A program made the position numbers and the translations under genes. Under the pieces are notes generated by a model. That model was not told the DNA's origin. It saw nothing but the letters and a program-made list of their open reading frames with translations, and ran no database searches. Below, piece after piece: positions 1 through 12,773 of a DNA stretch of 64,000 nucleotides (within the stretch, counting starts at the first letter, position 1; each line of letters begins with the position of its first letter). This DNA is from Lucifuga dentata (taxonomy: Eukaryota > Chordata > Actinopteri > Ophidiiformes > Bythitidae), in assembly GCA_014773175.1 (NCBI GenBank), contig VXCM01000133.1:1-64000 (forward strand), in the 5' to 3' direction.

Positions 1-1337
1 AAGAACTTTACTTGTCAGAGTTGTACTGTGTGCTGCATTTGGGTCCAAACCCCACCCGTCACAGATTTTACTTGATCAAATACTTTGGACTATTGTTTGC
101 CTTTCCTTGTTGTAGGCCCATTTGAATTTATTTAATTTGATATGATTATTTTAATTATTTAGTTTAATTACAGTTCCTCCACCAAGTGAAAAGAACAGCG
201 GATATCCTGTGCATGGGGTGTAACGGGAACCCATACCGCCTGAGGTACGGTAAAGGGACCAGACTATTATCTGTCTTAAAGTGAACCAAGATTTCAACAT
301 CTTTGGTCACTTCTCCTATTTTGTTGTAGATGACTGTGAAAACACAACGCTGACGTGCAGAAGTGACTTGCGGTCGCTACACAGCAGTGCCCAGATCTTG
401 TGTAACAGTAGCCCATCCAAAATCTTGCAAAACGAACGTTGACTTATTTGAACAAAATATATATGGGTGTTAAGAGTTCATTTCAATAAGTACTCAGCAA
501 TGATACAATGCATTTATTTATTCATTAATATGCGAATGAATGAAGTCATGTCAAATTGGGTCAAATTCATACTGCACAAGGGTTTTACCTACTTCTAGAA
601 GATTGACAGGAGAATATGTTATCGTAGCCTATGAAAAATATGATGTCAGTTAGATTATGGTTAGATTATGGTTTAATGTTATAATAAGTAAAAAAAAAAA
701 AAATCAANAAAAAAAAAAAAAATCAACAATCTTTTTTTTTTGGGGGGGGCGCATCTTTTAAATCCAAATTTTGACACACACATGCTCTTATACAAAATAC
801 CAAACTTGTTACTCTTTTTCAAGGATGGCCCTTTATTGACAAAAAAAAAAAAAAAAGGCACTTTTTTCTGGATATCATATACTAAACAAGAGTACAGTAT
901 ACTATACTTCAGTATATATTATGCTATAGCTGAGCTAAAAAAAAAAAAGGATAAACTTAGTTCAGTTTTCCCCAAAATGAATATATTCAGTCGTATTTAG
1001 GATTTCCTCACTTTAAGGAAATCATTTGCAGTCAGCCAACAAATTATTTCTCTCAAGGTACAAGCCAAAACATAGTTAAGACTCATACAGGATTTCCTTA
1101 CTGGCAGACATGTAGACCCCAGTAACACCCAATGTAGGAAAATATCCGATGAGCCTTTTCCTTTTGAGATGCAGATTTTCTGTCAATATAGAAAGTTGAG
1201 CGGGCTGCACTGTTCCTCAAAGATTTCCATTAAAAATTTCCTAGATTACTAGACACACTGTTTTATTTTGACAGCAAGGCCCAAAAGATTGCGAAAATAA
1301 TAGAAGTGAAAATTCCTCCTCTACTGCAATGAACACA

Positions 1338-1980
1338 TTAAAGGACCATACCGTCCATTTTGCATGTTTGAGCCTAATATATTCAATTTTCATACATGTT
1401 ACGTTACTGACAGTCATTTCCCAAAAGATAAAACTGTATTTCAGCTTTCCTGATATTTTGCAAAATCTCTTAATCTTTCAAAATCAAATATTCAAGTGAT
1501 ACACCCACCTTAAAAATCAATGTTTCCCCTGCTAATAGTTACGTAACCTTATGAAGTCACAGTCGTTTAAATTTTTTGATAAATGCAGGTGTTCTTTTGG
1601 GATTATATTCCCTGGTGGAGACATACATTCATTCCACGCTTTTTATTGCGCTTAAATGCTAAAATTACGTNCCCTGGTGGAGACATACATTCATTCCACG
1701 CTTTTTATTGCGCTTAAATGCTAAAATTACGTAACTTTAAAAAAAAAATCTGAATACAAGTCTTGTTGGTGATGATGGATTACCTATCCCAAGAATGTTT
1801 CAAGCATCAACAAGCTGATTTTAGTAGCGTCCAGAATGAACTGGCATCTGGAAGGTAGGAAAAAAAATTTATTCACTGTTCCAGTAGTATCCTTTGGGAA
1901 ATGATTGTCAGTAACGTTACATGTATGAAAATTGAATATATTAGGCTCAAACATGCAAAATGGCCGGTATGGTCCTTTAA
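1338..1980 (-). mobile_element. TTAA-flanked inverted-repeat MITE, copy 1
   Basis: Both ends read TTAAAGGACCATACC, in opposite orientation, and the ~90 bp inward of each end is also inverted-repeated (motifs TTTTGCATGTTTGAGCC, CAATTTTCATACATGT and CATTTCCCAAAG). No coding capacity. The element is in the opposite orientation to copies 2-5, because its internal block (GCGCTTAAATGCTAAAATTACGT and the GTCTCCACC motif) reads on the minus strand. The TTAA boundary and TTAAAGG start fit the Kolobok/T2 type of non-autonomous DNA transposon; that assignment is inference. An assembly-style 61 bp duplication around the N at 1671 inflates its length. Confidence 0.8.
1610..1732. repeat. Exact 61-bp tandem duplication around a single N
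   Basis: Bases 1610-1670 and 1672-1732 are identical and separated only by an N at 1671. The same arrangement occurs at four other Ns in the window, so it is best read as an unmerged contig overlap and not a biological repeat. Confidence 0.75.
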
Positions 1981-3684
1981 AGACATGTTATAAGACAAAG
2001 ACACAAGTACCAGTGTTGTAAATAAATAAATAAATAACTCCACTACGTACTTATGTTTAAACAAATTCTCATTCATGCAAGGGACAAAAGATGGACAACA
2101 TACTTCAATAGAGTCAAAGGCACTTAACTTGCAAAAGTGCATTGCTCAATAGCACATCAGTGATGATAATGAAGAAGGGTCAAATGATGCTTTTTCACTA
2201 CCCTGCCTGGATTTATCCTGCTGCTCAATGTGGTTAGCCAAGTCCCGTTTCACATTAATTACAAAGGGCTTTACAGGCTTCAAAGGGGACCAACAATAGT
2301 TCCAAGCCAAGCCAAACTCTGAGGTGACAAGCAAAAAATGGAACAAACCTTCTGAGAGGTGATACAAACAGCGTAGTAGTTGTCAAACACTCAGTAGTTG
2401 TCCAGGTGTGCCATAGATATTGTCAAAAAAAAAAAAAAAAAAAAAAAGTTGTAGCAATACCAGAGAATATATAAAACAATAATGGAACCATGAACCAGCA
2501 AGAGTATTCTAAAGTCCAATAGAGATACAGTGAATCGCAGAGTCCCCTGAAAATGGAAAATGTCCACAATTGGGTGTAGAGTGTCTTCACATTGCTCAAA
2601 CTAAGGTGGAGGAGCTTGGGAAAGAGTCCAAGGACAAGACAGATTAGAAGATGAGTGGGGCGGTAGACTAGGTGAAGCCAACTGGGGTGATGGGTGGAGG
2701 AGGATGGATGTGGCCCAGGTTTTTCAACTCCTTGATAGAGGAGTAGGGTACGATGCTAGGTGCAGAGAGACTATTAACTATTTTATTTAGATGTGGGGCA
2801 GATGTGTATTTCAACGAATGACAGTAAAATAAATTTGTGGGAAGGTCATCTTCCGAGGGGTATGACCCTGTGATTGCATGTCATGCATTGTGTCTGTTGA
2901 GGGAGAATATAATATTGTGAGGAAGAATACAATAACCAAGTGTTTTGTTGTTGATGAGCTACAGCCAAAGTTGTAAGTTGTAAAGTTGTAAGTTGGGTAT
3001 TTTTATGTACTAATGTTGTTTTATCAGATTTTAGGGTGCCTTTTTTTAACATCTGGCCAGGGACTGCAGATGAAAATTAGCCTTTTGGGCTAACTCTGGC
3101 TCTTTTACAGTTTATTGTTTTACTGTTAATTAATGAGCATTGTTCCTGACAAATAAACTAATAAATGAAATGAAAATGAAAGTCAGACAGTAATATATAA
3201 TAAATTCTCTACTACAGACTCAAAATAAATCACAATTGAGCTCTATATAGATGTAGTAGTGATGTGTAGGCTTTGACATGAACAGATTACTCAACAGGAA
3301 ATAAGGGTGTGTTGACAGTGGTGGCAGCCATGAAAACTTTCACCACCCACTTAAGTATGTGAACATGCTCACGTTCCCTGCATCTTACCTTTCACCTCAA
3401 TTCCATTAGTTGGTGTGACACAGTCCATTTTGGAATTAATGTGGGTTCAACAATTACGCATTCAGTGGATCTTTACTGAGCTAGTCGGTCTAATCACTGG
3501 ACAGGAAGCTCACAAATACAACCACACATCAAATATAATAATCCTAACATCATAACAAGGTGCATTTTTTTTTTCCACAGTTGATATGAGATAAACATCC
3601 ACAAAACCCTAAAGAACACTGCGGTGACATCAGTGGTGAATCTAGGAGGTCATCAGGCTTTGTTTACATGTCAACCATACGTCT

Positions 3685-3981
3685 ATGTCAATGTCATCAG
3701 GCGTAGATGCGTTCAGCAAGAGGAAGGATGCAGCACCTCTGAAGCTCATCGAGGGGGAAGCACCCTCTCCAGACTCTCAGTATTTGACCTACATGCATGA
3801 AGCCTATGACAGCAAACTGATGTCTGAGTCTGACGCTTGGTCTGAAGCAGCACTCAGACAGGAACAGCTCAGCTATCTCAGCACCAAAGACATCAACCTC
3901 TGTCTGAGCGATCAACGGCATATTTCTATAAAACACAATCAGTCTGATCAATTAGTAAAAATGCTTATAGTTCCATACTGA
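3685..3981 (+). CDS. Unrecognised 98-codon ORF, doubtful
   Basis: The ORF begins with two close ATGs (MSMSSGVDAFSKRKD) and its first ~70 residues are polar with plausible vertebrate codon use (many CTC, CTG and GAG codons). After about residue 75 it becomes A/T-rich and unconvincing. I do not recognise the protein. A possible splice acceptor lies upstream near 3580 and no clear donor is visible within the ORF. It could be a single exon or decayed retrocopy of an unknown gene, or chance. Both neighbouring stretches lack genes. Confidence 0.2.
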   Translation: MSMSSGVDAFSKRKDAAPLKLIEGEAPSPDSQYLTYMHEAYDSKLMSESDAWSEAALRQEQLSYLSTKDINLCLSDQRHISIKHNQSDQLVKMLIVPY

Positions 3982-6302
3982 AAGCAGTCTTGGTTGGAAA
4001 ATGATATGGGCATGAAGAGACTTGTACACTTGACAGTGTATTCACAGTGCTATCAGGATCCCATTGTATATGTTGGTGTGTGTATAGTGACTCAGACTTT
4101 GCAGCATGCAGAGTCACACGTGGAAAAAATCTGCCTCTCCTCACTATAGTTGCACATTCAGGAATTTCCTGATTCTACTTGGCTCAGTTGCAGTCTACAA
4201 AGAGACTTCCACCCAGAGATCATCCCAGCAGCCCATACAGCTGGCTGGTCACTGGGAAGTTCCGAGTTAATAACTAAGCTGAGGACACACACTGGACGAG
4301 TCAGCAGGGCAGAGCAGATATCCGTTTTGGCTCATTCTGAATGTGGAGTCAGCAATTAGACTGAGCAACGAAGAACTATGACACACATAATGCTTTTGTG
4401 TCATGTTTTAAACCTGTCATATGCCTGACTTTTACCTCATGTGACCAGAGAACTTGCAGCTATTGAAATATGAAACTTAAAATCACAATAAGATATGAAA
4501 AAGTGGAAGATTGCATACTGATTATGAATTTAACCCATATAAAACATTCAGCTCTTTTCAAAATAACATGTCTGATTAACGATGAATAGCTTGAGTCATG
4601 ACAACAGTACCAGATCAGATAACATTTAGTTTCAGTAGAAACAACTGTGGCTTAAAGAACTTCCGGTGCTGGCCACACCTTGATGTAGTTTTCCTACAGC
4701 AGAAAAGAGCAGCGTGTTCCATCTTGCCTGCTGCTTGACGTCAGCAGAGCGTGGTGGTTGGGAGTGCTATTACTCACTCTGTTTGAATTGCATTCCTGTA
4801 CAGCACGTACCAGTGCCTGTCTCTTATTTCCCAAACAGGAAGTTCTAGCCAAGACTGTTGCCAAATCGTTTCTACTACACAGCTGTGGTGGAGTTAAGCC
4901 TGAGAGCATGCAGACAGGCTTTTCCTTCCTCTGTACATAATGAGCAGCTTCACTCTAAAATGAACCAAAGCTCATTCTTGGCTGTTCAGGGCAAAGGTGC
5001 TTTTGTCAGTACAATTATAAGTCAATTCAAGAAAGTAAATGAATGAATGAATGAATGAATGAATGAAATAGATAGATAGATAAAATTTTGAAAGATATAG
5101 TGACATGACATAGCAAATGTGTTCTTGTTTTTCACAGGATCAGCTTATTTTGTTTGATATTATTTTCGTTTCAGTATTGGTGTATGCAGACATGTATATG
5201 TGGATGCAAATTTGTATGCACTATATGGTTATTTGGAGATGTGTACATGCCTGTATTTATTTATAGATAGTTTATGTTTGTATCTGCATATATGTGTTAT
5301 GCTTGTAAATATAAGGGAAACAAACAGAAAATGATAAGAGATGAGTTGCAAATATGGAGTTTATAAGTTATACTTCATCCTACACGTTTTCAGACACCTG
5401 TTTTTCAATTTCTGTTATTTGGAAATAGATGTGCATGTGTGCATGTCTGTGTGCATTTTGGGATTTTTTTTTTTCTATTATTTTGTGACGTCTGAAAAAT
5501 ATCATTAAATCAAAATCAAATCAAAACCAAAAGATTTGTTGCATTGCTTTGTTATTCCTAAAAAACAAAATAAAAAAGGAGGGCATCTTGCGTCAATAGA
5601 TTAAATCTCCTAACAGTCACTGTAAATAAAGGTAACTGATGAACAAACGTAGCTACAGTAAACAGGAAAAGTGTGGGCTGCAGTAAAAGGCCAAAACACC
5701 AGTCACTGATCAAAGCAATGGAAGTAGTGAGTTAGTCCTACGGCGCCACCTTGTGGCATGTAAAAAAATAAAACAAAAAACAACTAGACAGGCATTCAGG
5801 CCACACATTATTCATAATTTTAAAAGTATCTTCTTCAACATAATTGGTTAAATACACAGTGACTGGTAAGATACAAACAAAAATAATCTAATTATCTAAT
5901 TAATTTAAATTTTAGCTTTATAGTATCTAGTGGCATTTTGCTTGTTGCTGGTCTTTAAAAATTACTATATGATCATTAAAGCAGGCATACATATGGCTGC
6001 AAAAGTTCTGGATTATGTTGTCTACACATATTTATTGTTGAATGTAATGTTTTTATTGCATTGATTGCTGGGCATATGATGCAAATAAATTTCCGTGTGA
6101 ACAGACAAAGTGTTATCTATAACTATACTTGTAGCTATCAAGTTATAGTGTAAGTGTAGTCACCTAAGGTGGCCTAACAATGAGATGGAAACACAGTGGT
6201 GTGACATTTTATTACCATGGTCACCATTTGGAAATAAGATTGAGAAATTATGATATAAACATAAATCTGCTTTAAAAACCAGAACAGTAGTCGACTTGTT
6301 TT
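3982..6302. other. Intergenic stretch, no recognisable gene
   Basis: Only short ORFs without family resemblance are present. The stretch is A/T-rich and contains the tetranucleotide microsatellites listed separately. No splice-bounded conserved exon was seen on either strand. Confidence 0.5.
5038..5083. repeat. Compound tetranucleotide microsatellite (AATG)n-(GATA)n
   Basis: About seven AATG units run directly into about four GATA units. This is an ordinary vertebrate microsatellite, likely length-polymorphic. Confidence 0.9.
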
Positions 6303-6308
6303 TTTATT
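6303..6308 (-). promoter_or_regulatory. Candidate polyadenylation signal for ptpn1
   Basis: AATAAA reads on the minus strand about 1.8 kb beyond the ptpn1 stop codon. Mammalian PTPN1 also has a long 3' UTR, so this is plausible. A weaker ATTAAA lies nearer at 7534-7539. The stretch 6309-8125 would then be mostly 3' UTR; it holds no other gene that I can see. Confidence 0.35.
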
Positions 6309-8125
6309 TAAAAAGGAAAACAATGAATGTAAATAAAAAAATACATGTTTTTGAGCTCAGCATAAGTATAAAAAAACAGGAAAACCTGGTGCAATGGCTG
6401 CACGGGTGCTGAGATTGAATCCCTTATTGAAGCATTAAAAAAAATCAGCATACTGAAACCTGATTTGAAAAAAAATATATATATAATAAGGATGTGTCCT
6501 CTTATAGGACCTTTATACATTCTAAAGAAAAGTACAGCTCTCAGACTCAAGTACTTTAAAGAGTCACAAAAGTAAACTGAATGCTAGCAGCTTAACTAAT
6601 CTCTTCTTAGGACAAACCTGTTGATTCACAAATGCAGCATGCTAAAAAGTTAAAATAGTACAAAACAATATTGCCAGCTCAGGGCCAAGCCAACACAAAA
6701 CAGATCATCACTACAGTGTATTGTTTTTGTCCCTGTGCTGGTGTTTGATTTTTGGTTTGTTCAAAGTCCCTGGTTCCCTGTTGAGACAGGCAGGATGGTT
6801 TAGCATTCAGCGATTGGTAACATAAAGGGTGACAAGCTGTTCGTTGCTTGTATTGCTGGCGAAAAGAGTATGGTGCTAGCTACTTGGTGTCTGGATTTGT
6901 TAAGCTGGTATCTTGTGTGTAAATGTGGCTTCATGTGTTCAAAGACACCAGTGACCAAAACACAAGAAATGATCATGTATGTTACACATTCACTCTTCTT
7001 TTTGACATTAAAAGCCTCCACAAATTGCTCTCCCTCATACTAACTGTACTGAAGCCACTCCATAACAGCCAAATGTTCTATCCATGTCTGTTTCAAGATT
7101 TCACTAATGCCAATTTGAGAATGAGACAGAATTGAACATGGTAACATTCAAGAGAAAATGAAAATGTGCAGTGACTGCACCATTTCAAAAAGAATGTTCT
7201 GTGTAACTGCCAAGGAATCAGAAATCAATTACTAGGAAGCAACCCTGATTCATCTCACATTTCACATAAATGTTATATTAACTTGAATATTTCTCAGATT
7301 TAACTCGAGCATCAACAGAAAGCTCAACAACTACCACTCATGCTAATTTACATACAAACACACGCAAACAAGTACACAGATGCTCAACCAGCAACACCCC
7401 CTGCAGCCCAACACAGGCCACTACTGAGGACTAATAACTCACTGCCCACCCCTGCATGCATCTCTTCTGTAGTGAGCACAGTAAGAGCTGCTTCCCTCTT
7501 ACCTTCACATACTTCACCTTATTTTTTTTTCCATTTAATACTGACCCATCTATAAGAGAACAAAACATATGAGCTCCCTTACTGGCATATCTTTAGACAG
7601 GCTGGTCACCAATCTGACTCTGATGTCAGATCCATTTGTCTAAGCAAAAGAAAGATGAGTAAAAGAGGTGAAAGCTTAACGGATGCATTAGTAAAGGCTG
7701 AAATGGAAGAACACTTACAAGAGTCATTTGGTAAATAAGAAAGGGCACGTGTCAAATGGGTTGACAGGCCATTCAACCTGGTTCACAGAACAGGAGCTAC
7801 AGCATCCAATTTTCTTTTACAGCACGTGAAGTCTGTTATTTTTAACTCGGCACATGTATTTGGGATGTGACACCTGAAAAACTGAGGCCCTGAGCTTCCA
7901 AAGTGACATACTGAAAGGAAGTTTGGGTAATGAGGACTGGCAGTTCGTTATTCACAACCAGCCACCTCTCTGCACTGCATCTGCAAATGTAACGAATGAA
8001 CCTGAACCTGCTGTAGTCCAAACAATCCACTCGCTCGTGGAATAAACCCAGAGTCACAGAAGGCCGACTCTGCAAAACACAGTGGAGAGAGAGGAAGGAA
8101 CAAAAAGGAGGAGGAAGGACTGACA

Positions 8126-11100
8126 TCAGTGGAAACAGACTCGATAACACACATAAGCACTTAGAGCTAGTGCCGTGCATAAGCACACATTGGCTAGTAG
8201 AGGGGACCAAGATCCCGATGCAGGGGAGCTTTCCTTTGACTGCTCCGTTTCCTGGGGCTCCTCCTCCTCCTCCTCCTCCTCCTCCTCTGCTTCTTGCTGC
8301 TGCTGCTGAGATTTGGAGGTATGATCTTGAATTCCCGCACTGCTATCAGGCTGATCAACACACTCAGAAGGAGACTGGAGAGCAGCAACATTCCTCTGTC
8401 GCAGCTGGGAGTCTTGCGAGCACCTGATTGAGGAAAGATTGTAAGTTGACTGTAATATTAAGGAGATGTAAGGATTTTTTTTCCCCTAATCATCCTGTTC
8501 TTTGTAAAAGGAATCAAAATCAATGGCACAAGATAGAGGAGGGAAAAATCTCTTAAAAAAAAAAAAATTATATATATATATATATATAAAAACTGAATGT
8601 TTACCCCAGACTGTGGATCTCCATCTTTTGGAAGATCTCTTCATTTTCAGGAAAAAAGGATGGCTCAACTTTGTCGTTGTGAGGGTCTCTGGGAGGGGGC
8701 AGAGGTGGAGGTGTGAACTCTGGGGGATCGTCTTCTTCGTTTGAAAGCTCTTTCCATGACTCCTGCAAAAAAAAGAAAAAAAAAAAGTGTAAAATCTCTT
8801 TGAGTATTTGTAAAACATATTATATGTACATAAGAAACAGGATGGCAGAATAGAGAGGATGGAGGGCTTGCCTGCAGAGATTTATCCCCATTGATGCACT
8901 TGGCACCTTCAATGACGGCTAGATAGGAAAAGCGAAGCTGATCTGCTGTCTGAATCAAGCCCATACGGTAGCGTCGCATCTCCAGTAGCACATCACGAAT
9001 ACGCACCGAAGACGGGTCCTTGCGGATGGACATCTAAACATAACAGCAATGGCACCAAGTTTATATATGCAGAGTTAAATATGCTTGATGTAATGGGCCC
9101 TAATATTATTAGCAGGATTCAGATTCGGTTTTTACTAATAGTCATTTGTAACACCACTCTGCTACTGCACTTGCACTAGATAAGTATCATGTCCTGAAAA
9201 TGTTAAATGTGAATAGTACAAGAGATCAAGTCTGTTACATTTGTGAGTTAGCAATGGCTGAGTTCTGTACAAACCAGTAAGAGGCAGGTGTCAACAAGAC
9301 AAAAGGTCCCAGAGCGTCCAATGCCAGCACTGCAGTGTACAACCACTGGTCCCTGGTCCGAATTGAGACAACCTGACTCTCGCACCTTGAAGAGGAAGTT
9401 AAGGAAGGAGGCAGGAGACTCTGGTACCCCAAAGTCAGGCCATGTGGTGTAGTGAAAATGTAAAATCTCTCGGGTTTCTTGTGTCTGCAGAGGGAGATTG
9501 GCCACAAAAAAAAATTGTTAGTTAAAAGGTGGACAAAGACACCAGGACCCACGTACACTGACTATTCTCTTCTATGTCATTATATCATTGTTAATTTAAA
9601 ACCTGTTTTGTTTGGGCAGTAATCCTAAATCTGTAATTCATACAGAAAACTGCAAACAGACTTACAGGCAGATTTTCCAACTCCAGTTGACGGACTGTGT
9701 AATAGGATTTGATGTCTTCAGAAATGAGGGTGAGCTTGAAGTTGGAGTCTTCAAAGATAGCTTCTTTCTCCTCTCTGTGTGGCCAGTAGTGCGCACATTT
9801 AATCTAAAACCAAACAAAGTTGCAAATCACATACAAATGATAGAAAAAAGCACGTTACTGTCACACGCTTCTACTAAAGAAAGAAAATATGACTTACAGA
9901 TCCTTTCTCTATGACTCGGTTAAGCATCACCACACCATGGGTCCTCTGCTCCCACACCATCTCCCAAAAGTGCCCGCATGTATTTGGAAGGGGTCCCTAA
10001 AAAAAAGAGTTGCAAAGAACTTGTGTTATAAAAGCAGATCCCAGTATAAAACAGTGCATCTACTTATAGATCCTGCCAGGGCTCAGATACTGTTGATCAT
10101 ATGATTCTTAAGAGAAAAGACTTCATTCTTAACTTAATGGTTCAGTCGTCTGTTTTTAGACTATTTGAATGGGAGTCTACATTCACATATAAAAATGAAG
10201 ATTCTGAGTTTTATAAAAAATAATTTCTGTGTTTTTTTTTTAACCTGATCATAACCAAAAGAATGAGCCTGTTTTTAAATATGTTTGTTTTTTTGAACAT
10301 TTATTAGAACACATTCCTTGACATACAGTCCTCCAAAACTTCTCCTTCACAGATNTTTTTTGAACATTTATTAGAACACATTCCTTGACATACAGTCCTC
10401 CAAAACTTCTCCTTCACAGATTTTAAATACGTTTCTGATGTAAACAAACCTCTAATGGCATTAGAAAGCGTTAATGACTCGTGTCAGTTTCTGTATTAAA
10501 TGTCATTCGGTTTGGGAGTAACAAGAGTCTGACCGTGTGTTTCTGTGGGGTTTTGGTTACATTTAAATCACTAATTGTGCCTTTAGGGAGACAATGAATG
10601 TTTATTCCAAATGGTTACTTCAGCCCTATCCCTAACTCTATTCTTCAGCTAAATGCTGAAGACACATTTTCTCAGTTGTTCACAATAAAAAAAAATGAAC
10701 TGGAATGTCCATAATCCTACAAATCGCAGGTATAAATGCTGTGTAATGCCTCCTGCAGACTGTATGATAACAGTAATCTTAGAAGTTCATTGCACATGGT
10801 GTGAGATGGGTTTAATAAAACCTTTGTCATGAAGAGTGGCAGACTGTATGATATCAAGTCTGATGCATGTCAGATTGTGCATTGAATGCCTGGTGAGCCG
10901 TAGTGTTATTACAAGCAGAAAAAAAAAATAACAATGCAGGCAGAAATATATCATCAAGTTTCCATCCATCTTTGCTAGTTTATAGATGTTGGTCATAGAA
11001 GCACTCAGGTTGCGAGATTTGGGCCTAAAATTTTGCTGTAGGCTGTCTTTGGTCATAAGAACCATCTTGTCTATCATGGATGTCTCATACTGTAATGTAA

Positions 11101-12773
11101 GACCATTGTTTTGGATTAGTTTTCATCACCATTCTCTCACAATTGGTAACTTTTGTCTGAGACAGCACAAAATCGTAGGTCTCATAAAACGTCATTGTGA
11201 TAGTATCATACTGTAAGCTGGAAAACATCCTTGTATTACCAGTAGAAAGTCTTCAGTTTTATACTTACCTGAGTAAGGATGTAGTTCCTCTGTGCCTCCT
11301 CTACTGTTATTAGGCTGGCATTTATGTAGTCATTCGTACCCAGCTGAAGATGTATTCTGCTGTGGTCAACTGAGGAGAAGAAAAGAAGAAATGTGAAAAA
11401 TACTCATGTTTGTCATACGTGCAATGATCCCCAGAGATTATAAATACAGAGTAGCGCAGCTGAAGAGAACATAAATGTCAGCTGTTAGTTGTTGGCTTTA
11501 GTGGCATAGGTGGGTTTTGAAAGTAAAGACTAAAATGTTTCCATTGTTAATTTTCATATCTTGCAAAAATAAAATTAGAAACACTGGATTACATGTAACC
11601 AAGATGAACATGGTTCACACTATTTGCATAGCTTATTCAGTGTGAAAAAGAGGAAACCACAAAGTTCAGATGTTGAATTGTGATGATACAGGAAGACAAG
11701 TTACTGATTTTATGATTTGTTAGAAACACAAAATTACAATGAATGCCAAATAGTTAATTTCATGTGAAAAGGCACATCAGTAATCCAATTCAATGTGTCT
11801 AAAATCTGAACTTAATGATGGTCACATTAAACACTTGGAACTGGAAGTCACCTCTTTCATTACATCATTCCATCCACACAAGTGCAACGTTTGGCTTACT
11901 GTATAACGCTGACTTTGTCTTGTTTAAAATTATTATTACAATGGTTCCATCTGAGGTCAAACTGACTGCTGCAAGTTTGTATAAGATTCAGCTTTAGTTG
12001 CATTGCCTTAGCAACTGGGCTGTTGCTGCTGCTCCAGCTATAAAGAACAAATACCAATAGCTGATATTTAGACATCAAGGAGATTAAAGAGCTTTCAGAC
12101 TTATCTTACTAAAACAGCTGTTCTCGATACTCAACTTAAATGTCATTGGGTTAAAGTAAAAAGTTGAGCTGAGATGATCAAGTTCCACTGTATTGAGATG
12201 GGGAAAGTGTAACTTACATGGGCTAACATCTCTGTAACGATTACGACTTTTGTTTTCAGGTAATTTGGCGATCTTGCAAGGCAGTTCACATGACTGCTGA
12301 CGAATCTCCTGTGAAACAATGAAAAAGACAGCATTATATTTAAGGTCGAAACAACTCATGGCAACTGATAGAATATTAATAGCAATTAGCAATGAATCAT
12401 ACCAAGCAGTGATTAATGGCTATTTTATACAATAAACTGTGTGCGGAATGCAGATCACTAAAGTGTCAAACCGAGCTGACTGAAGGCTGACGTTGCTTCC
12501 ACTGCATTAATGTGAATGTTATGTTTTACATGGCAGAGGGGATGTGAGACCCAGAAAGACACATCAATCATCGCACTGCTCCAGGCAGGCGGAGGACTCA
12601 CAAAACTAGTCAGACAAGACGGGAAGCTACAGCAATAACAATTACATGCAGTGTTATTATTTATGTCAAGTGTAACAGGTTCACTAATAGCTCGTTTCCA
12701 CCTTGATAGCTCCTACCTGATAAATGGCGTTCCAACTCCCGCTGTCATCGATTTCCCGAAACTCGGCTTCCAT
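8126..12773 (-). CDS. ptpn1: Protein tyrosine phosphatase non-receptor type 1 (PTP1B)
   Basis: PTP1B dephosphorylates insulin, leptin and other receptor and JAK tyrosines from the ER face. Nine coding exons: 12773-12717, 12308-12218, 11369-11269, 9996-9898, 9803-9666, 9484-9275, 9033-8872, 8762-8605 and 8423-8126; 1314 nt, 437 aa (human 435). It starts [14 protein letters not shown]. Visible motifs are the pTyr loop [13 protein letters not shown], the WPD loop [11 protein letters not shown], the catalytic [11 protein letters not shown] with its Cys and Arg, and the Q-loop QTADQLRF. The catalytic domain is followed by a proline-rich [13 protein letters not shown], then poly-Gln and poly-Glu runs (a CTC repeat near 8256-8286), and a C-terminal tail anchor, [20 protein letters not shown], that fits ER insertion. 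PTPN1 is favoured over PTPN2 by [25 protein letters not shown] and this anchor. The intron after the seventh exon uses a GC donor. It is divergent with klhl12. Confidence 0.95.
10289..10421. repeat. Exact 66-bp tandem duplication around a single N
   Basis: Bases 10289-10354 and 10356-10421 are identical, with an N at 10355, inside a ptpn1 intron. Probably an unmerged contig overlap. Confidence 0.75.

Larger units (their letters stand above)
1..3580. other. Intergenic stretch, no recognisable gene
   Basis: No open reading frame here is longer than about 90 codons and none resembles a known family. It holds poly-A runs (near 690-722, 841-856 and 2424-2447), an N at 708 and one inverted-repeat transposon at 1338-1980. 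Short ORF-like pieces near 170-285 and 330-440 sit behind possible splice acceptors but do not join in frame. It could be the 3' UTR or introns of a gene outside the window; I see nothing that settles this. Confidence 0.5.

Noticed and set aside
170..300. J-segment-like peptide YGKGTRLLSV after a possible splice acceptor
   Set aside because: It resembles the FGxGT motif of receptor J segments, but I saw no recombination signal heptamer/nonamer and no other segments, and the downstream piece (330-440) does not join in frame. Probably chance.
7842..8210. 122-codon minus-strand ORF over the ptpn1 last exon
   Set aside because: It is a shadow in the wrong frame; the correct frame gives the PTP1B tail anchor and stop at 8126.
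9612..9914. 100-codon plus-strand ORF
   Set aside because: It lies antisense over two verified ptpn1 exons and has no family resemblance.
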